Part shown: one piece after another, positions 54,265 to 64,000 of the stretch
Layout of the letters: each line of letters begins with the position of its first letter
Position numbering within the stretch: the stretch's first letter is position 1
From: Auriscalpium vulgare
Lineage: Eukaryota > Basidiomycota > Agaricomycetes > Russulales > Auriscalpiaceae
NCBI GenBank assembly: GCA_019915015.1
Contig: JAHBBC010000021.1
Span: forward strand, 682,001-746,000
Reading direction: 5' to 3'
Length of the DNA: 64,000 nt
Notes under the pieces: generated by a model
Told to the model about the DNA's origin: nothing
Seen by the model: the letters and a program-made list of their open reading frames with translations, nothing else
Databases searched by the model: none
Position numbers and translations under genes: made by a program

Positions 54265-55070
54265 CGAAGAGGAGGATGAAGGGCGAAAATGCGCGGCGAC
54301 AAGGGATCGGTAAGGCTTGTCTTATCCGCGAAAGGAAATCAAGGAGGTTCGTGGCCCGACGCTACGGCGCGGGCCGGTGGCTCATGCAGCGGCAGTTCCC
54401 CATGTTCGAAGGTTAACAAGCAATCAAGCGAGTATATTGACCACGGAGATATGCTCAACGCCCGACTAGAATCATTTGAATATCCCGGAGCAGATGAGAG
54501 TAATCTCTAGACTTATTCGCGTAAGCTACTCAGGACTTCCGATAAGCAAGTATTGCGCGCGATTTGCAGTCGAGTATCAACAGCCCGCTTACAGTGGCAG
54601 CGCAGGGCCTAGCCTCATCCCCCAGAGGTGAACCTTCTCCTGCTCGATGAAGCGTTGCGATTGATTTGTTCTCCCCTACGTCCATTAGAATTGACGGCTG
54701 TCAACACATAGACTTCGCCTCTGGACGCCCCTGCGCAGGAAAGTATCTTCGAAACCAAAGATGCAATTTCCCGTGCGCCCAGTGGGAAAAAAGACGAACA
54801 CAGTGGTAACCGTTACCCATCGCTTGGCAGTGGCACGCAACGCAGACAAAATTGCCATGATGGAGAACGGCGTATGTCATCCGACCTCTGTGTTACAGCT
54901 CTCACTAACGGTACAATCAGTGTACCACTGACGCATGACTCGATGGGACGTACGCCGGCGCTCTTTATAGGGCATCTGAACAGTGAGCCAGGTGTACCTG
55001 CTCTACCCTCACAAATATCTTCTTCGATCACATTAGTTCAGCCATAAGTACGTCGTAAGTCCCTCTGTTG
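54265..55070. other. Intergenic region, about 800 bases
   Basis: Between GTP cyclohydrolase I (start side) and the Pho81 3' end, both minus strand. It contains the folE promoter. Short frames only; no RNA gene, repeat or conserved protein was recognised. Confidence 0.4.
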
Positions 55071-58000
55071 CTACATCCAGGCACGGCTAAAATTGTCTTG
55101 GAAAGCGAGAACGCCATCCTGGAAGAACGCATCGACAGCAACACCCTCAAAATCGCGCGCTGATAGGAGGCTTGGAATATTGTGCGTTGGGCCATACGTT
55201 GCTATTAAGAGTCCGGCATCTCGCACAGCGCGAACTAAGGATGGGACCTCGACCTGCGTATGGCGTTAACTGTGACTAGCCAATGATGCAAAGATAAAAC
55301 ATACCAGCAGCCCGTTGTCGACGAACACGCCCAATAGGTTGTTGTTCTTCGAGAACTCGACGGCGGAGCCCAAGCTTGACAGTCGTTCGTCATATGCCTC
55401 CTCCGCACCCCGCGCTGTCACGCTGGGCGGCTTGATACTTGCCCGTCCACATAATGATGCGAAGAAAACAGGATCTAGAGTGATATAAACTCACAGGCGC
55501 GACAAAGGAGAAATTGACATACAATTGGGCTGCTTCCAATTCACAGCTGCGCAGGTGTCTGGGGAAAATGAAATGAAGATGATCTTCCGGCGCCCAATCG
55601 CTCCGTCCGGTGATACTGAGGTCTGATATATCGACCTGAGTATTGAATCGACAAAATCGTTCAAAGGTAGGAGGCGTCTAAAGGGATCAAATCGCTTTCG
55701 GGACGGATATGCTAGCTCGAGACAGAGTCCCATGTAACTCGGAACAACCTTGTACCGGTGTCATCAGCGCAGGTGATTATACGAAGCTGGAGTCGAAGCG
55801 AACCTTCATAAAGCTTTCAAGCGATGCCATTGAATTGCACGCGAGCTTGTGCCACTCCGATACCGTGGAAGGCAAGTTATTGACGTCGGGCAGGCTACGG
55901 CCGAGACGCGACGCCAAAGAGGCGAATTGATCCAGTGTAACATCGACTACGTTCAGGTCAAAGTGTTCCTCGGGCAATTTCCAGTCAGCAAAAACAACAG
56001 GATGCAAATCCCGAGTGACCTGGACGACAAGATATAGGTAGCTTCCCGTGATAGAGGAGACCGTGATGGCCTGTGTTGCCGAAGTCGTGATCATAGAACC
56101 AGCAGGAGATGGAGAGGCAGATGCTATCGGCCGCGATCGTGGGAATCTGGGGTTTGCGATCCTACGAGTGGGTAATGCGCCTACAGATAGAGATTTCCAG
56201 TACGTCTCCACGGCGCCTCCGATCTGGAGCGTGACGCCTTCAAATGGTGTGATAACGTTGATCTCGAAGGATACCTGTGCATGAAGGTCAGCGCTAGCGA
56301 ACCATATCGGCCGGTGGCGTTACCTCTCCGATGGGATGCAAACGATGATCAAGTATGGGTAGCGTGAACATCTCTTCAAACTCTGCCTTCCTGAGAAGAG
56401 AAGGAACAGCGACAGCTCTCCCAATAGTTTTGGTCCCGAAGTTGGGATACAATGAAAACTCCAAAGACAATTGGTCGACGAAAGCCGTCTGGAATGTTAG
56501 AACATGCACTTCGTCGCCGATGGGGAGCGAGACGGTATGGGGTGCGGACGTTGCGGCGGGGGAGGATGTCATGACGAGTTTGAGCAATGGGGAGGAGAGC
56601 ATGGAGTTGTCCGTCGAGGGAGATGTCGTGAATCGGGGATGGAGCCGAACACCTGTCTGCGTCTCGGTCGAAGGGAAAATGTGCTTGGCGCCCGTATCAC
56701 CTATGGTCACCTGCACTAGACACTGCTTGACCAGGTAGTTATGGCCGTACACCCGATGAGGCATCATTGGTGGAGGAAGAGATAGGGATGGGATGAGGTC
56801 GATGTCAGACTCCATGGCCCTCAGCGCACTTGAACCCGTAGATTTATCCGAAGGGCTGCGCACACCCTCATCCTTGAACGTCCGATAGCTGGCCTCCGAA
56901 AGGACGGAGACACAATTTTGATGCCCATACCAGGCGGCGTAATGCAAGGCATTATTCCCTAGCTCATCGACGATGTCTGTACGAGCCCCTGCAGCCAATA
57001 GGACCCGCACAGAAGCGTCGTGGCCGTAGCGCGCGGCATGGAAGAGCGGGCTCCACTCGTTGTATTTGTCCGGCAAATCCCAGCCGTCATGCTGCACTAA
57101 CAGCCGACAGATGTTTGCATGCCCCTGACGAGCAGCGAAGTGGATGGGGTACTCGCCATTGTTGTTCGGCAGGCTCCGTGCGCCGTGTTCGAGGAGTAAG
57201 AGTGCGACGTCGAGATGTCCCGCGAGACTGGCAAGGGAGAGGGCGTTGAGATCCCCGTCTGGACTGCTGGGCTCCGCTGGCACGCCGCCGTCCACAAGCA
57301 AGACGCGTACACAGTCCAAAGAACCCCTCAGCGTTGCGTAAACGAGAGGGCTATAGTTTTCCATGTCCCGCACGTAGGGAGAGACCTTGCGTTCCAAGAG
57401 GCGGCGACATATATCAACATGACCGTTCATCGCCGCATAGTGAAAGGCGGATCGGCCATATACGTCAACAGTGTGAGGATCAACACCGTTCAGCAGGCAT
57501 AGATCGACTAGACGGAGCTCCCCTGCAATGGAGGCCTCGTGAAGACAGGTGCGACCGTTGATGTCGTCGACGAATTGGAAGTCGAAGTAGCCAGATGTTG
57601 CCAGGATTAAATCAGCGAGTGGCTGCGGGGCATCTATCACGGCCTTCCACAAGATCCGAGTGATATTTCCCCTTCCCCAATGCTGTTGACCCAAGGTATC
57701 CGAATACGTGACGAGACTCCTGATAGAGGCTTCGTCTTGGCTTGCGACAGCCTTCCTGAGGTTACTCTCCAGGTCGCGGAATAGACCTATCTGGGTGTTA
57801 CCCTCGACAGTCATTTGACGGTTGATGATTAGCTCGCTGACTGCGTCGCCCTCGAGAGCCAGCCCCACTGATACGTCTGTGATATCAATGAGGCATGCGG
57901 TGACGGTGTCCGATAGCTCTGATATGAGCTGATATCCGCCCTTCATTCAGCAACGATAGAATAAGGCGGTAAAAAATCTCACCTGGCGATTAAAGACGGG

Positions 58001-58790
58001 TTGTACGTCCACCTGTCGAGCTAGATAGAGCTCTTTGGTCGTCGACTTCGAGCGCTTATCCCACTTCTTGAGTATCTTACGAAATCCAGTACCGTTTATC
58101 TCTATAAAATGCTAGCAGAAGGTTGAGTGTGCATTTGAGTGAGAAAGTGAGCATGACGTTCGCTTTACCTGGAGTTTCGCCAGATCACGTTCCAATAGAT
58201 GGAATCCCTCCTCCACAGCCTTCCACTCTACATAGTTTTGCGTCGTATCATCTATCCCGTTGGGGAGCACCCTCAGCGCGGCGGCTCGGCGTTTGGACAG
58301 GAGAGTTTCGAGGCGTAGTTTGAGCTCCGCCTCTTTCCGCAGATAGAAGGAATTGATCTGAAAGGCGTCTATCGATAGATGGTCGTGCGACCAGCTGTGA
58401 TTCCACTGACCTTCTCTAGCTCACGTTCGAGTTTGAAGAAGAAAGCAGCTTTGTGAGCCTGGAAATCCGGCCCTCTGTCGTCGTCCTGACTTGAAGACGT
58501 TACGAGTGGGGGTTCATTCGCATCGAGGGAAGATGCATCGGCTCCAAGGGATTCATTGGCCGTGCTCTGGTGCAGAATATGTCCAGGACGAATGCCGAGG
58601 GCGAGCGCGGCAGCCTCCGAGGCGGGTCGCTTAGCGGCTAACGAAGAGACGATCTTCTTGAGAAACTTGTAGTCCAAGTAGTAGTCTGACCACCCCGGGA
58701 TGATTTCTGCCTGCAGCTGCTTGCCGAACTGTGGAGAAGGGCTCTGAGTTGCAAGCCCGAGGGTGCGAGTCCGTGGCAACGCACCTTCAT
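55071..58790 (-). CDS. pho81: Pho81-type SPX-ankyrin-GDPD-like phosphate regulator
   Basis: Phosphate-sensing CDK inhibitor of the PHO pathway, which restrains the Pho85-Pho80 kinase. The start at 58790 encodes MK and splices (58721/58784 region) to FGKQLQAEIIPGWSDYYLDY, the start of the SPX domain, continuing KFLKKIVSSL and FFFKLERELEK, then INSFYLRKEAELKLRLETLL. The last SPX helix has GTGFRKILKKWDKRS with the inositol-pyrophosphate-binding lysines. Ankyrin repeats follow, about six (GRTCLHEASIAGELRLVDLC; GRSAFHYAAMNGHVDICRRL; GEYPIHFAARQGHANICRLL; WSPLFHAARYGHDASVRVLL; GNNALHYAAWYGHQNCVSVL). The C-terminal GDPD-like region starts HPIGEVSFEINVITPF and has VTLQIGGAVETYWKS; the catalytic His-Arg pair of true phosphodiesterases was not seen. 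It ends LAFQDNFSRAWM. About eight introns. The SPX-ANK-GDPD order is diagnostic of Pho81. Confidence 0.92.
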
Positions 58791-59204
58791 GGCCCGAGAC
58801 TTGCCTCAAATCTTGAAGCGGACACCGCCGATGCCTTTTGCTACGGTGACCTGCAGTGAGGGACGGCGGCACGCAAGGAGCACTTGGTGGCCGCAGACGG
58901 CAGCCGCTGGCTATACTGACTAGTGGTAGGAGGCTGGGGAGCGATCCGGAAAGGGAAAGATGTCCACTTGAAGTCGGAGGTTGCAGCACGGTCTTAGGTT
59001 CAACGTTCTTCATATAAAAGGTGTATCCCTCGAGCGAAAAAGCCGTGCACATTCAGAAGGGAAGATAGGACTCGGAGGATCCGCCATCTATCGATGGATT
59101 TTCGATCGCTTTCTCGTCGAGGTGCAAGACCGTCACGAACGTGTGTGCCATCGTGGCTCTGCTCGGACCCCAAACACCACTACTGTACAACGCTACATAA
59201 AGCT
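58791..59204. other. Pho81 promoter / PEX12 3' region
   Basis: About 410 bases between two minus-strand genes. Open frames extend upstream of the Pho81 ATG, but no conserved N-terminal extension is expected because SPX proteins begin at MKFGKxL. No other gene was recognised. Confidence 0.45.
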
Positions 59205-60572
59205 CTACACAAGCACCTTCCGCAACTGCCACACACGCGTAGGCAACAGTGTCACAGGACACTTGCCATGCTTCTCCACCTGCTCGTATGCACATCTGTA
59301 GCAAAACACATAACCCGAAGGCAGCGCCGTCGCATTGGTGATAGGAGTCTGGCACAGCGGACAGTATCCGTACATCTTCCCGTCTACGGCGATGCCTTTT
59401 GGGTGAGGAGGGAGTATCCGGGGCGGAGGGATGGCTGGGCCGAGGGGAGACGTGGACAGCGCCCGCGCCGGGGACGATGGTGAGTACCACCATTCAAGGA
59501 ATTTGATGAAAAATATAGCCGTAGGCAGCAGGATACGAAGCGATTCCAGAAGCAAACGAGGGCCACCACGGAGAAGCCGACGCAAGAGACTCTCGTGGAG
59601 GACATCTACGCCCTTTTGTCGATCATTCGACGCTGCCGATCTCTGAAGAAGGCAGGAGGATTTCAGATACAGAATTCAGAGAAGATGACGAAACCGTACG
59701 AAATCATCGATTCCAAGCCGACGGACATCGATGCCCACCCAGGACAGCCATGGCCGATGAAAGGGAGATTTGTCGAATAGATAGGCGACGTTATATGCAA
59801 GCAGCCATACTTCAACCGTCATGTTCAGCCAAGGGTATGTCTGCCGATAGAATCTCTTGAGTCGGGCACGAAATGTCTGCGGGCGTGTGAGCCTCTCCAT
59901 GGTTTCAGACGTTTTTGCGCGACTTGCCTCAGTATGCGTATCTCGAACATGACTTCCACTCTCTGTATCTAGGATGTCGTGATCGATTCCCCCACCGAGT
60001 TCTTCGAAATAGTCTTGTGCCTTTGCGCGGAGATATGGTATTCCTACCTACGACAGTCAGAGTGTGCCAGTTGTCATTTGGTGTGTAAGACATACGAGCG
60101 TCAGGAGAGACCGCAATATCTCTCGACTTCGTAACTTCTCTTCAGGTGAGATTCCGCCCACTGATGCTCGAGCCCTCTCTGTTTCGAAGAAAGGCTTTCT
60201 ACGCCTTTTGAGACCATAGAAATTTTCTGCGAAAGATGCGTCTTGCCAGAGCACAATGTGAGACTTGAGACAGGCAAACACAATAGAGGCAGTACTGACT
60301 GTGTGTCCGCAAGTAATGCCGCTCTACAAACAGCATGATAGCCGCATAGAACTCTTCATGTCTGTTGACAACTCGAAGGAGGTATCTCGGATACCTTTGC
60401 GCGAAGACCTACACGAGCATTGACCTATGCAATGCAGCTCACTGATGTGGTCACTCACCGAGAGCACGTACTTCAAGGCGGGCTGAAGGAGATCCCGTAG
60501 CTGCTCCTGGGCGACAAGTTCAAACAGAGAAGGCTTCAGTGGGTCGCCACCGATGTCGTTGAAGAATTCCAT
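59205..60572 (-). CDS. pex12: Peroxin 12 (RING-type peroxisomal E3 component)
   Basis: Peroxisomal membrane protein that, with Pex2 and Pex10, ubiquitinates the import receptor Pex5. The start at 60572 reads [20 protein letters not shown] with [18 protein letters not shown], the conserved Pex12 N-terminus. It then reads [50 protein letters not shown], the charged loop [20 protein letters not shown] and [20 protein letters not shown] (membrane). After another intron come [20 protein letters not shown] with EWWY, then the C-terminal [24 protein letters not shown] with [20 protein letters not shown]. The Cys pattern is CPLC, C-x2-C and a single Cys before PV, the incomplete RING usual for Pex12. 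It ends QLRKVLV. About six introns. Confidence 0.93.
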
Positions 60573-61073
60573 CCCTTGATGGGGTCGAGGAGGTGAAATG
60601 CGCTGCACGCGCTGGCAGTCTGACCAACGGATATCCGGCCCGAATCGTCTTGCTTGTCTCTTTGGCCAGGCAGTTGCTAACGGTTGTGTGAACACGCTAT
60701 GAATCGTCGGGAGTGGACACAGACCAAAGGCGTCGGCAAGGAGAGATGCATGACAATAAATAAGTATAGGCAGCGGCTATGTTACGTATAAGAACAACAT
60801 CTCCCAACGCTGTTGCTCTCTCTTTCATGTCACAATTCGATCCACCTCTAAGTGCCGGACTCACTATGAACGGCTATCGGGACCCCCGGTATGATCCAAG
60901 TCTACCCCAAGTTGAAGTGTGCGTGCCCACCGCCTCGCTGCAGACTTCCTCCACACACGATAGCGCCTCCGTAGCCATACGGGCGATGGCCCAATGGCCG
61001 CCCTTCGCCCCTTCGCCGTCGCACTCCAGCGGATGACTGTGACAACTCACACCAACGTTCTTTACACAGGCCC
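60573..61073. promoter_or_regulatory. Divergent upstream region, PEX12/UPF0303 gene
   Basis: About 500 bases between divergent start codons. Short open frames on both strands have no recognisable domain; an acceptor-like tttacacag directly before the plus-strand ATG suggests a 5' UTR intron of the UPF0303 gene. No TATA box was recognised. Confidence 0.45.
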
Positions 61074-61952
61074 ATGCCCCCTACCGATGCCGACATCGCG
61101 ACGAAGGCTCTCGAAGAGGAGGCCTCCTACCGTTTCCCCTCGTTCTCTGCGAACGACGCCGTTACACTGGGGCTCTCGTTGCGGAAGCGCTTCCGCAGCT
61201 CATCGCGCCACCAGAGGTTTGGGAGGGGCCTCGTCATCTCTATCCAGACAATTGTTGGACACACCCTGTTCTCGTGCACAGTCGGCGACCTGGGAAGCTC
61301 TGTTGGTGATGTGAGCCTCGACAGCTGGTCCACATTGGAGGGCATGATAGCGGTCGTGCGGCGGACGGGCCATTCCAGCTTCTACGTCGAGAAGGGCATG
61401 CAGGCTATGCAAAGGACTCCGAGGCAGTTTGGCATCAACCAACAGGACTATCGCATCCACGGTGGCGGTGAGTAAGCTTAGTGAGATACTTGGCTTTAGC
61501 TGATCGTAAGTTATAATTAGCGTTTCCAATATGGTTGCAGGTGACCTCAGTCTTTCCTCCATCTCACTGCAGGATAACTAAACGAGTGCTCAAGAACGCG
61601 ACATGTTGTCCCATCGCTGTGGTGGCCTGCTTTTCGGGCTCCAGCGCGGATGACCACCATGTAAGTTACATCCTTTCATATCTGTCCTCCCTCATTACGA
61701 CCGCTTAGATGGTCGTGACGTCCCTGCGCGATTACCTGCGCAAAATGACCGAAACTGTACCACAATCCAGTGTAAGGATGCCATCGCCAGCTTTTCATCG
61801 GGACAGTAGCACGGTAGGCATGCCTATGCCTCTCTGTGGGATGACCTGATTGCTCACGACCATAGGCGAGGGAATGGGTATCGGCGTCTGCGGCCGGAAA
61901 ACTGTACCGTCCATCACATTTCGAGGACGAGCACGAGCACGCGCACGACTGA
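61074..61952 (+). CDS. UPF0303 (DUF336/HbpS-like) protein, YBR137W type
   Basis: Cytosolic protein of the HbpS/GlcG-like fold; the yeast homologue YBR137W has been connected to the Get4/5 tail-anchored-protein pathway, but the biochemical role is unsettled. The start MPPTDADIATKALEEEASYR is followed by FSANDAVTLGLSLRKRF, RGLVISIQTIVGHTLFSCTV with GDLG, VSLDSWSTLEGMIAVVRRTG, then HSSFYVEKGMQAM and INQQDYRIHGG. Introns follow, then AFPIW, a segment reading CCPIAVVACFSGSSADDHH and MVVTSLRDYLRKM. A last exon reading AREWVSASAAGKLYRPSHFE ends in a His/Asp/Glu tail (DEHEHAHD). The IQTI.GH.LF and CPIAVVACxSGS motifs are those of UPF0303. The last two introns are inferred. Confidence 0.82.
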
Positions 61953-62011
61953 CATGTAAGGAGAGAAGAGATGGCATATGATTATGGAGGGGTGTCGGTC
62001 GTCAAAGCAAT

Positions 62012-62674
62012 TCATGAGCTTTCGCTGTCGCGAGGAGGGCCCTTCAGCAGCCGAATGTTTTCTGTGGAGATGACGATTTCAGCAAATGCAAAGCGATGGT
62101 AGATTGTCGACTTGCCATGGCGGAGAAATATCTGACGCTGTCCCTGGGGCGTCGCAGGGTCGGCGGACATATCGGGCTCACGAAGCTCGAAGTTGGCCTC
62201 AACGTAGACATGTGAGCCTTTCTGCAGGGTTTTGAGGTAGTTGTTCGAATTGGGGGAAAAAGATAGAACGTGGTGCCAGGTGGTCTTCGAGTCTTCGCGA
62301 GCTATACAGTGAAACGTTGAAGCAGACAGAGAAGAAAAGATACTGTATCAACGCACCGCCGTCTGGGCCGACAGGAGGGGCAGGGAAATTAGTCGTTGCC
62401 ACGGTGTAGCTGTTGTACAAGGAGTTCAAATTTCGGGCCTCTCAGATCGCCTTCAAACGCTTACGACACGTATTCCTTGTCAGTCTTGGTCGTACGGACT
62501 TCAGGATCCTTGCCAAGGCGACCGACGAGGATGAGCTTCGCGACGTCTGACGAGCGCGACGTGGTGGTTGAAAAGGTCTGCACAGGGGCTCAGCTCCCCG
62601 GGCGACAAGGAGCGACAAAGAACATACACGAAGCGACGAGCGCGACACAGAAGCTTGACGGATGGCAGCGAACA
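62012..62674 (-). CDS. rim1: Mitochondrial single-stranded DNA-binding protein Rim1
   Basis: OB-fold protein that coats single-stranded mtDNA during replication in the mitochondrial matrix. The start at 62674 gives a presequence-like MFAAIRQASVSRSSLR (Arg/Ser-rich, no acidic residues), spliced to TFSTTTSRSSDVAKLILVGR with LGKDPEVRTTKTDKEYV. After introns come SYTVATTNFPAPPVGPDGG, then KTTWHHVLSFSPNSNNYLKT with LQKGSHVYVEANFEL, the bacterial-type SSB core (W-x-V and YVEG-like motif). The C-terminus is IFLRHGKSTIYHRFAFAEIV with ENIRLLKGPPRDSESS; the acidic bacterial-type tip is absent, as in yeast Rim1. Head to head with HBS1 (189 bases). Confidence 0.9.
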
Positions 62675-62863
62675 TATTTGCGTATGTGGTGGGAGGTACG
62701 GGTTGAAGCCGTTGCGCGACTAAGTAGCACTGTCTGGCAGCGCGTCGAAAACGCGTGACCGCGTGACAGTCACTTCGGTTCACTGCCGCTTGCCTCATGC
62801 TCGCAGCTCCGACCGTCTGCTGTTGTATCCATACTTCCACTTGTACTTTGTTGTATCTCCACT
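62675..62863. promoter_or_regulatory. Bidirectional promoter region, RIM1/HBS1
   Basis: 189 bases between divergent start codons. It contains the ttccacttgtactttgttgtatctcc segment just before the HBS1 ATG. No TATA box was recognised. Confidence 0.55.
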
Positions 62864-64000
62864 ATGTCGAGGCATAGGTTTGTGCGGAATCTAGACATTG
62901 ATGGTGTGTGTCCTGGCGTTGTTTTCTCCTTCGTGCTGACCTTGTCTCCACCCCGCTTAGATGAACGCGACGATGGTGCCCTCTCCGATGGGGGTGATGA
63001 CATGACTCCAGAGCAACAAGGTACTTCTTGATCACCATCACTCTACCCTGGAATGCTCACTTGCCGTTTTCATGATCAGCGCAATTGGAGGCCGGCCTCG
63101 ATCGCGTCCGCGCAGTCATTGGCGATGAAATGAAGTCGGGCTTCACCGATTCGATCATCGAGGACACCCTATGGGACTGCTACTTCGACGAATCGAAGAC
63201 AGTAGAGTGGCTATTAGGTATGTCTCTTGCTAAGTGCTACGGCCGATGGACTTATACTTCCTTCAAAGAGGAGCAAACCCGCCGCAACGCGGCCAGAGAA
63301 CGCAAAGGTGAGCCAAGGCCGATCCTTTTGTAGTGGGTTGTGGCCTTTTGTTCGTCTCCGGGCACACTTTCCCTTCTTTCTTCTCTTCTGGAAGTCTGGG
63401 TCTATATAAGCACTGCGGTCATTGCGGTGTGAGAAGGTGCATCTTCCCCTCTTGGTCCCTTTCCTGAGCCATTGATTATGGAGATCATCTATGTTGACTG
63501 TTCTCGCGTTGCAGAAGAAAGATCTAGACTGGGGTTGCCGTCTCTCCCAGACTCACCTCCAGAGGCTTCCGGTATATCTGGTGCTCAGCTCCACGCGTCA
63601 CTCGAGTACTTGGCCCATACCCGAGCTGGATCAAGCTTCACATCTCTACCCAACGCTCCCCTCATTGTTAACGCTCAGCAAGAGTTCTATGAGCCATCAG
63701 AAGTACCAGGATCTCCCACCCGTCTGAGCACCATTACAGAGAGGACAGAGCTGACGGTGACGGCAACCGACGTCCCCAGACGAGGGTCGCGTCACACACA
63801 AAACGATTATCAGTACATACGACCATCTGTCGCCTCAGTCACAACGGACTCGTCGTATGGCCAGGTTATAGGTATGCAACACATCCGTTATTCACAGCTC
63901 TCATCATTGATTCTTTTATAGAGTCACAATTGGGAAATAATCGTAGGAGCGTTCCGATGGACCCTAACGTCATCCCGCCTTCACCGCCGAAGTCCGCAAT
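62864..64000 (+). CDS. hbs1: Ribosome-rescue GTPase Hbs1, N-terminal part
   Basis: eRF3-like translational GTPase that, with Dom34/Pelota, splits stalled ribosomes; cytosolic. Only the N-terminal part is in the window and the gene runs off the right edge. The start reads MSRHRFVRNLDID, spliced to DERDDGALSDGGDDMTPEQQ, then AQLEAGLDRVRAVIGDEMKS with GFTDSIIEDTLWDCYFDESK and TVEWLL, the HBS1_N helical ribosome-binding domain, and EEQTRRNAARERK. A Ser/Pro-rich linker follows (SGISGAQLHASLEYLAHTRA), ending with VIPPSPPKSA at the edge. The GTPase domain (G1-G4) is expected beyond 64000 and was not seen. The exon order between 63310 and 63520 is inferred. Confidence 0.88.

Overview
The window is a gene-dense, GC-rich fungal chromosome segment. 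Small introns (about 40-70 bases, GT...AG, often with a CTGAC/CTAAC-like branch site) break almost every gene, the spacers are short, and the proteins are typical of filamentous basidiomycetes (Agaricomycetes). No rRNA, tRNA, CRISPR array, phage or intact transposon was recognised. Gene models were made by joining exons by eye. Boundaries marked by a clear splice site or by family conservation are reliable; a few 5' ends are not.

Left part (1-7.4 kb): an APSES transcription factor of the Mbp1 type that runs off the left edge, the COMPASS WD40 subunit Swd1, the rRNA-processing factor Esf2 (67 bases from Swd1, head to head), and the cap-complex partner Ars2/Serrate. Middle-left (7.6-15.2 kb) is the only accessory-looking stretch. 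It holds an MFS exporter and two tandem NAD(P)-dependent reductases, bracketed by the N-terminal and C-terminal halves of one decayed arylsulfatase in the same orientation. From 15.5 to 26.3 kb lie an Ssk1-type response regulator, a KDM3-like JmjC demethylase and a quinone-oxidoreductase-like protein.

Centre (26.7-45.2 kb): nucleolar GTPase Nug1/Grn1, a Tra2-like SR protein head to head with ribosomal protein eL18, the lysophospholipid acyltransferase Ale1, a 2-kb gene-poor stretch, a small membrane protein, a WDR89 homologue, mitochondrial tRNA-modifying GTPase Mss1/MnmE head to head with calcineurin B, an unrecognised Pro/Ser-rich protein, and NCBP3.

Right (45.6-64 kb): THO2 (about 7.4 kb, head to head with NCBP3), GTP cyclohydrolase I, the SPX-ankyrin phosphate regulator Pho81, peroxin 12, a UPF0303/YBR137W-like protein, mitochondrial single-strand DNA-binding protein Rim1, and the start of the ribosome-rescue GTPase Hbs1.

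Most genes are housekeeping. Two themes stand out. One is mRNP biogenesis, with Ars2, NCBP3, THO2 and a Tra2-like factor in one window and NCBP3/THO2 sharing a promoter region. The other is the split sulfatase around the transporter-reductase block. I found no clearly new molecular system; the split pseudogene and the NCBP3-THO2 pair are the observations most worth following.
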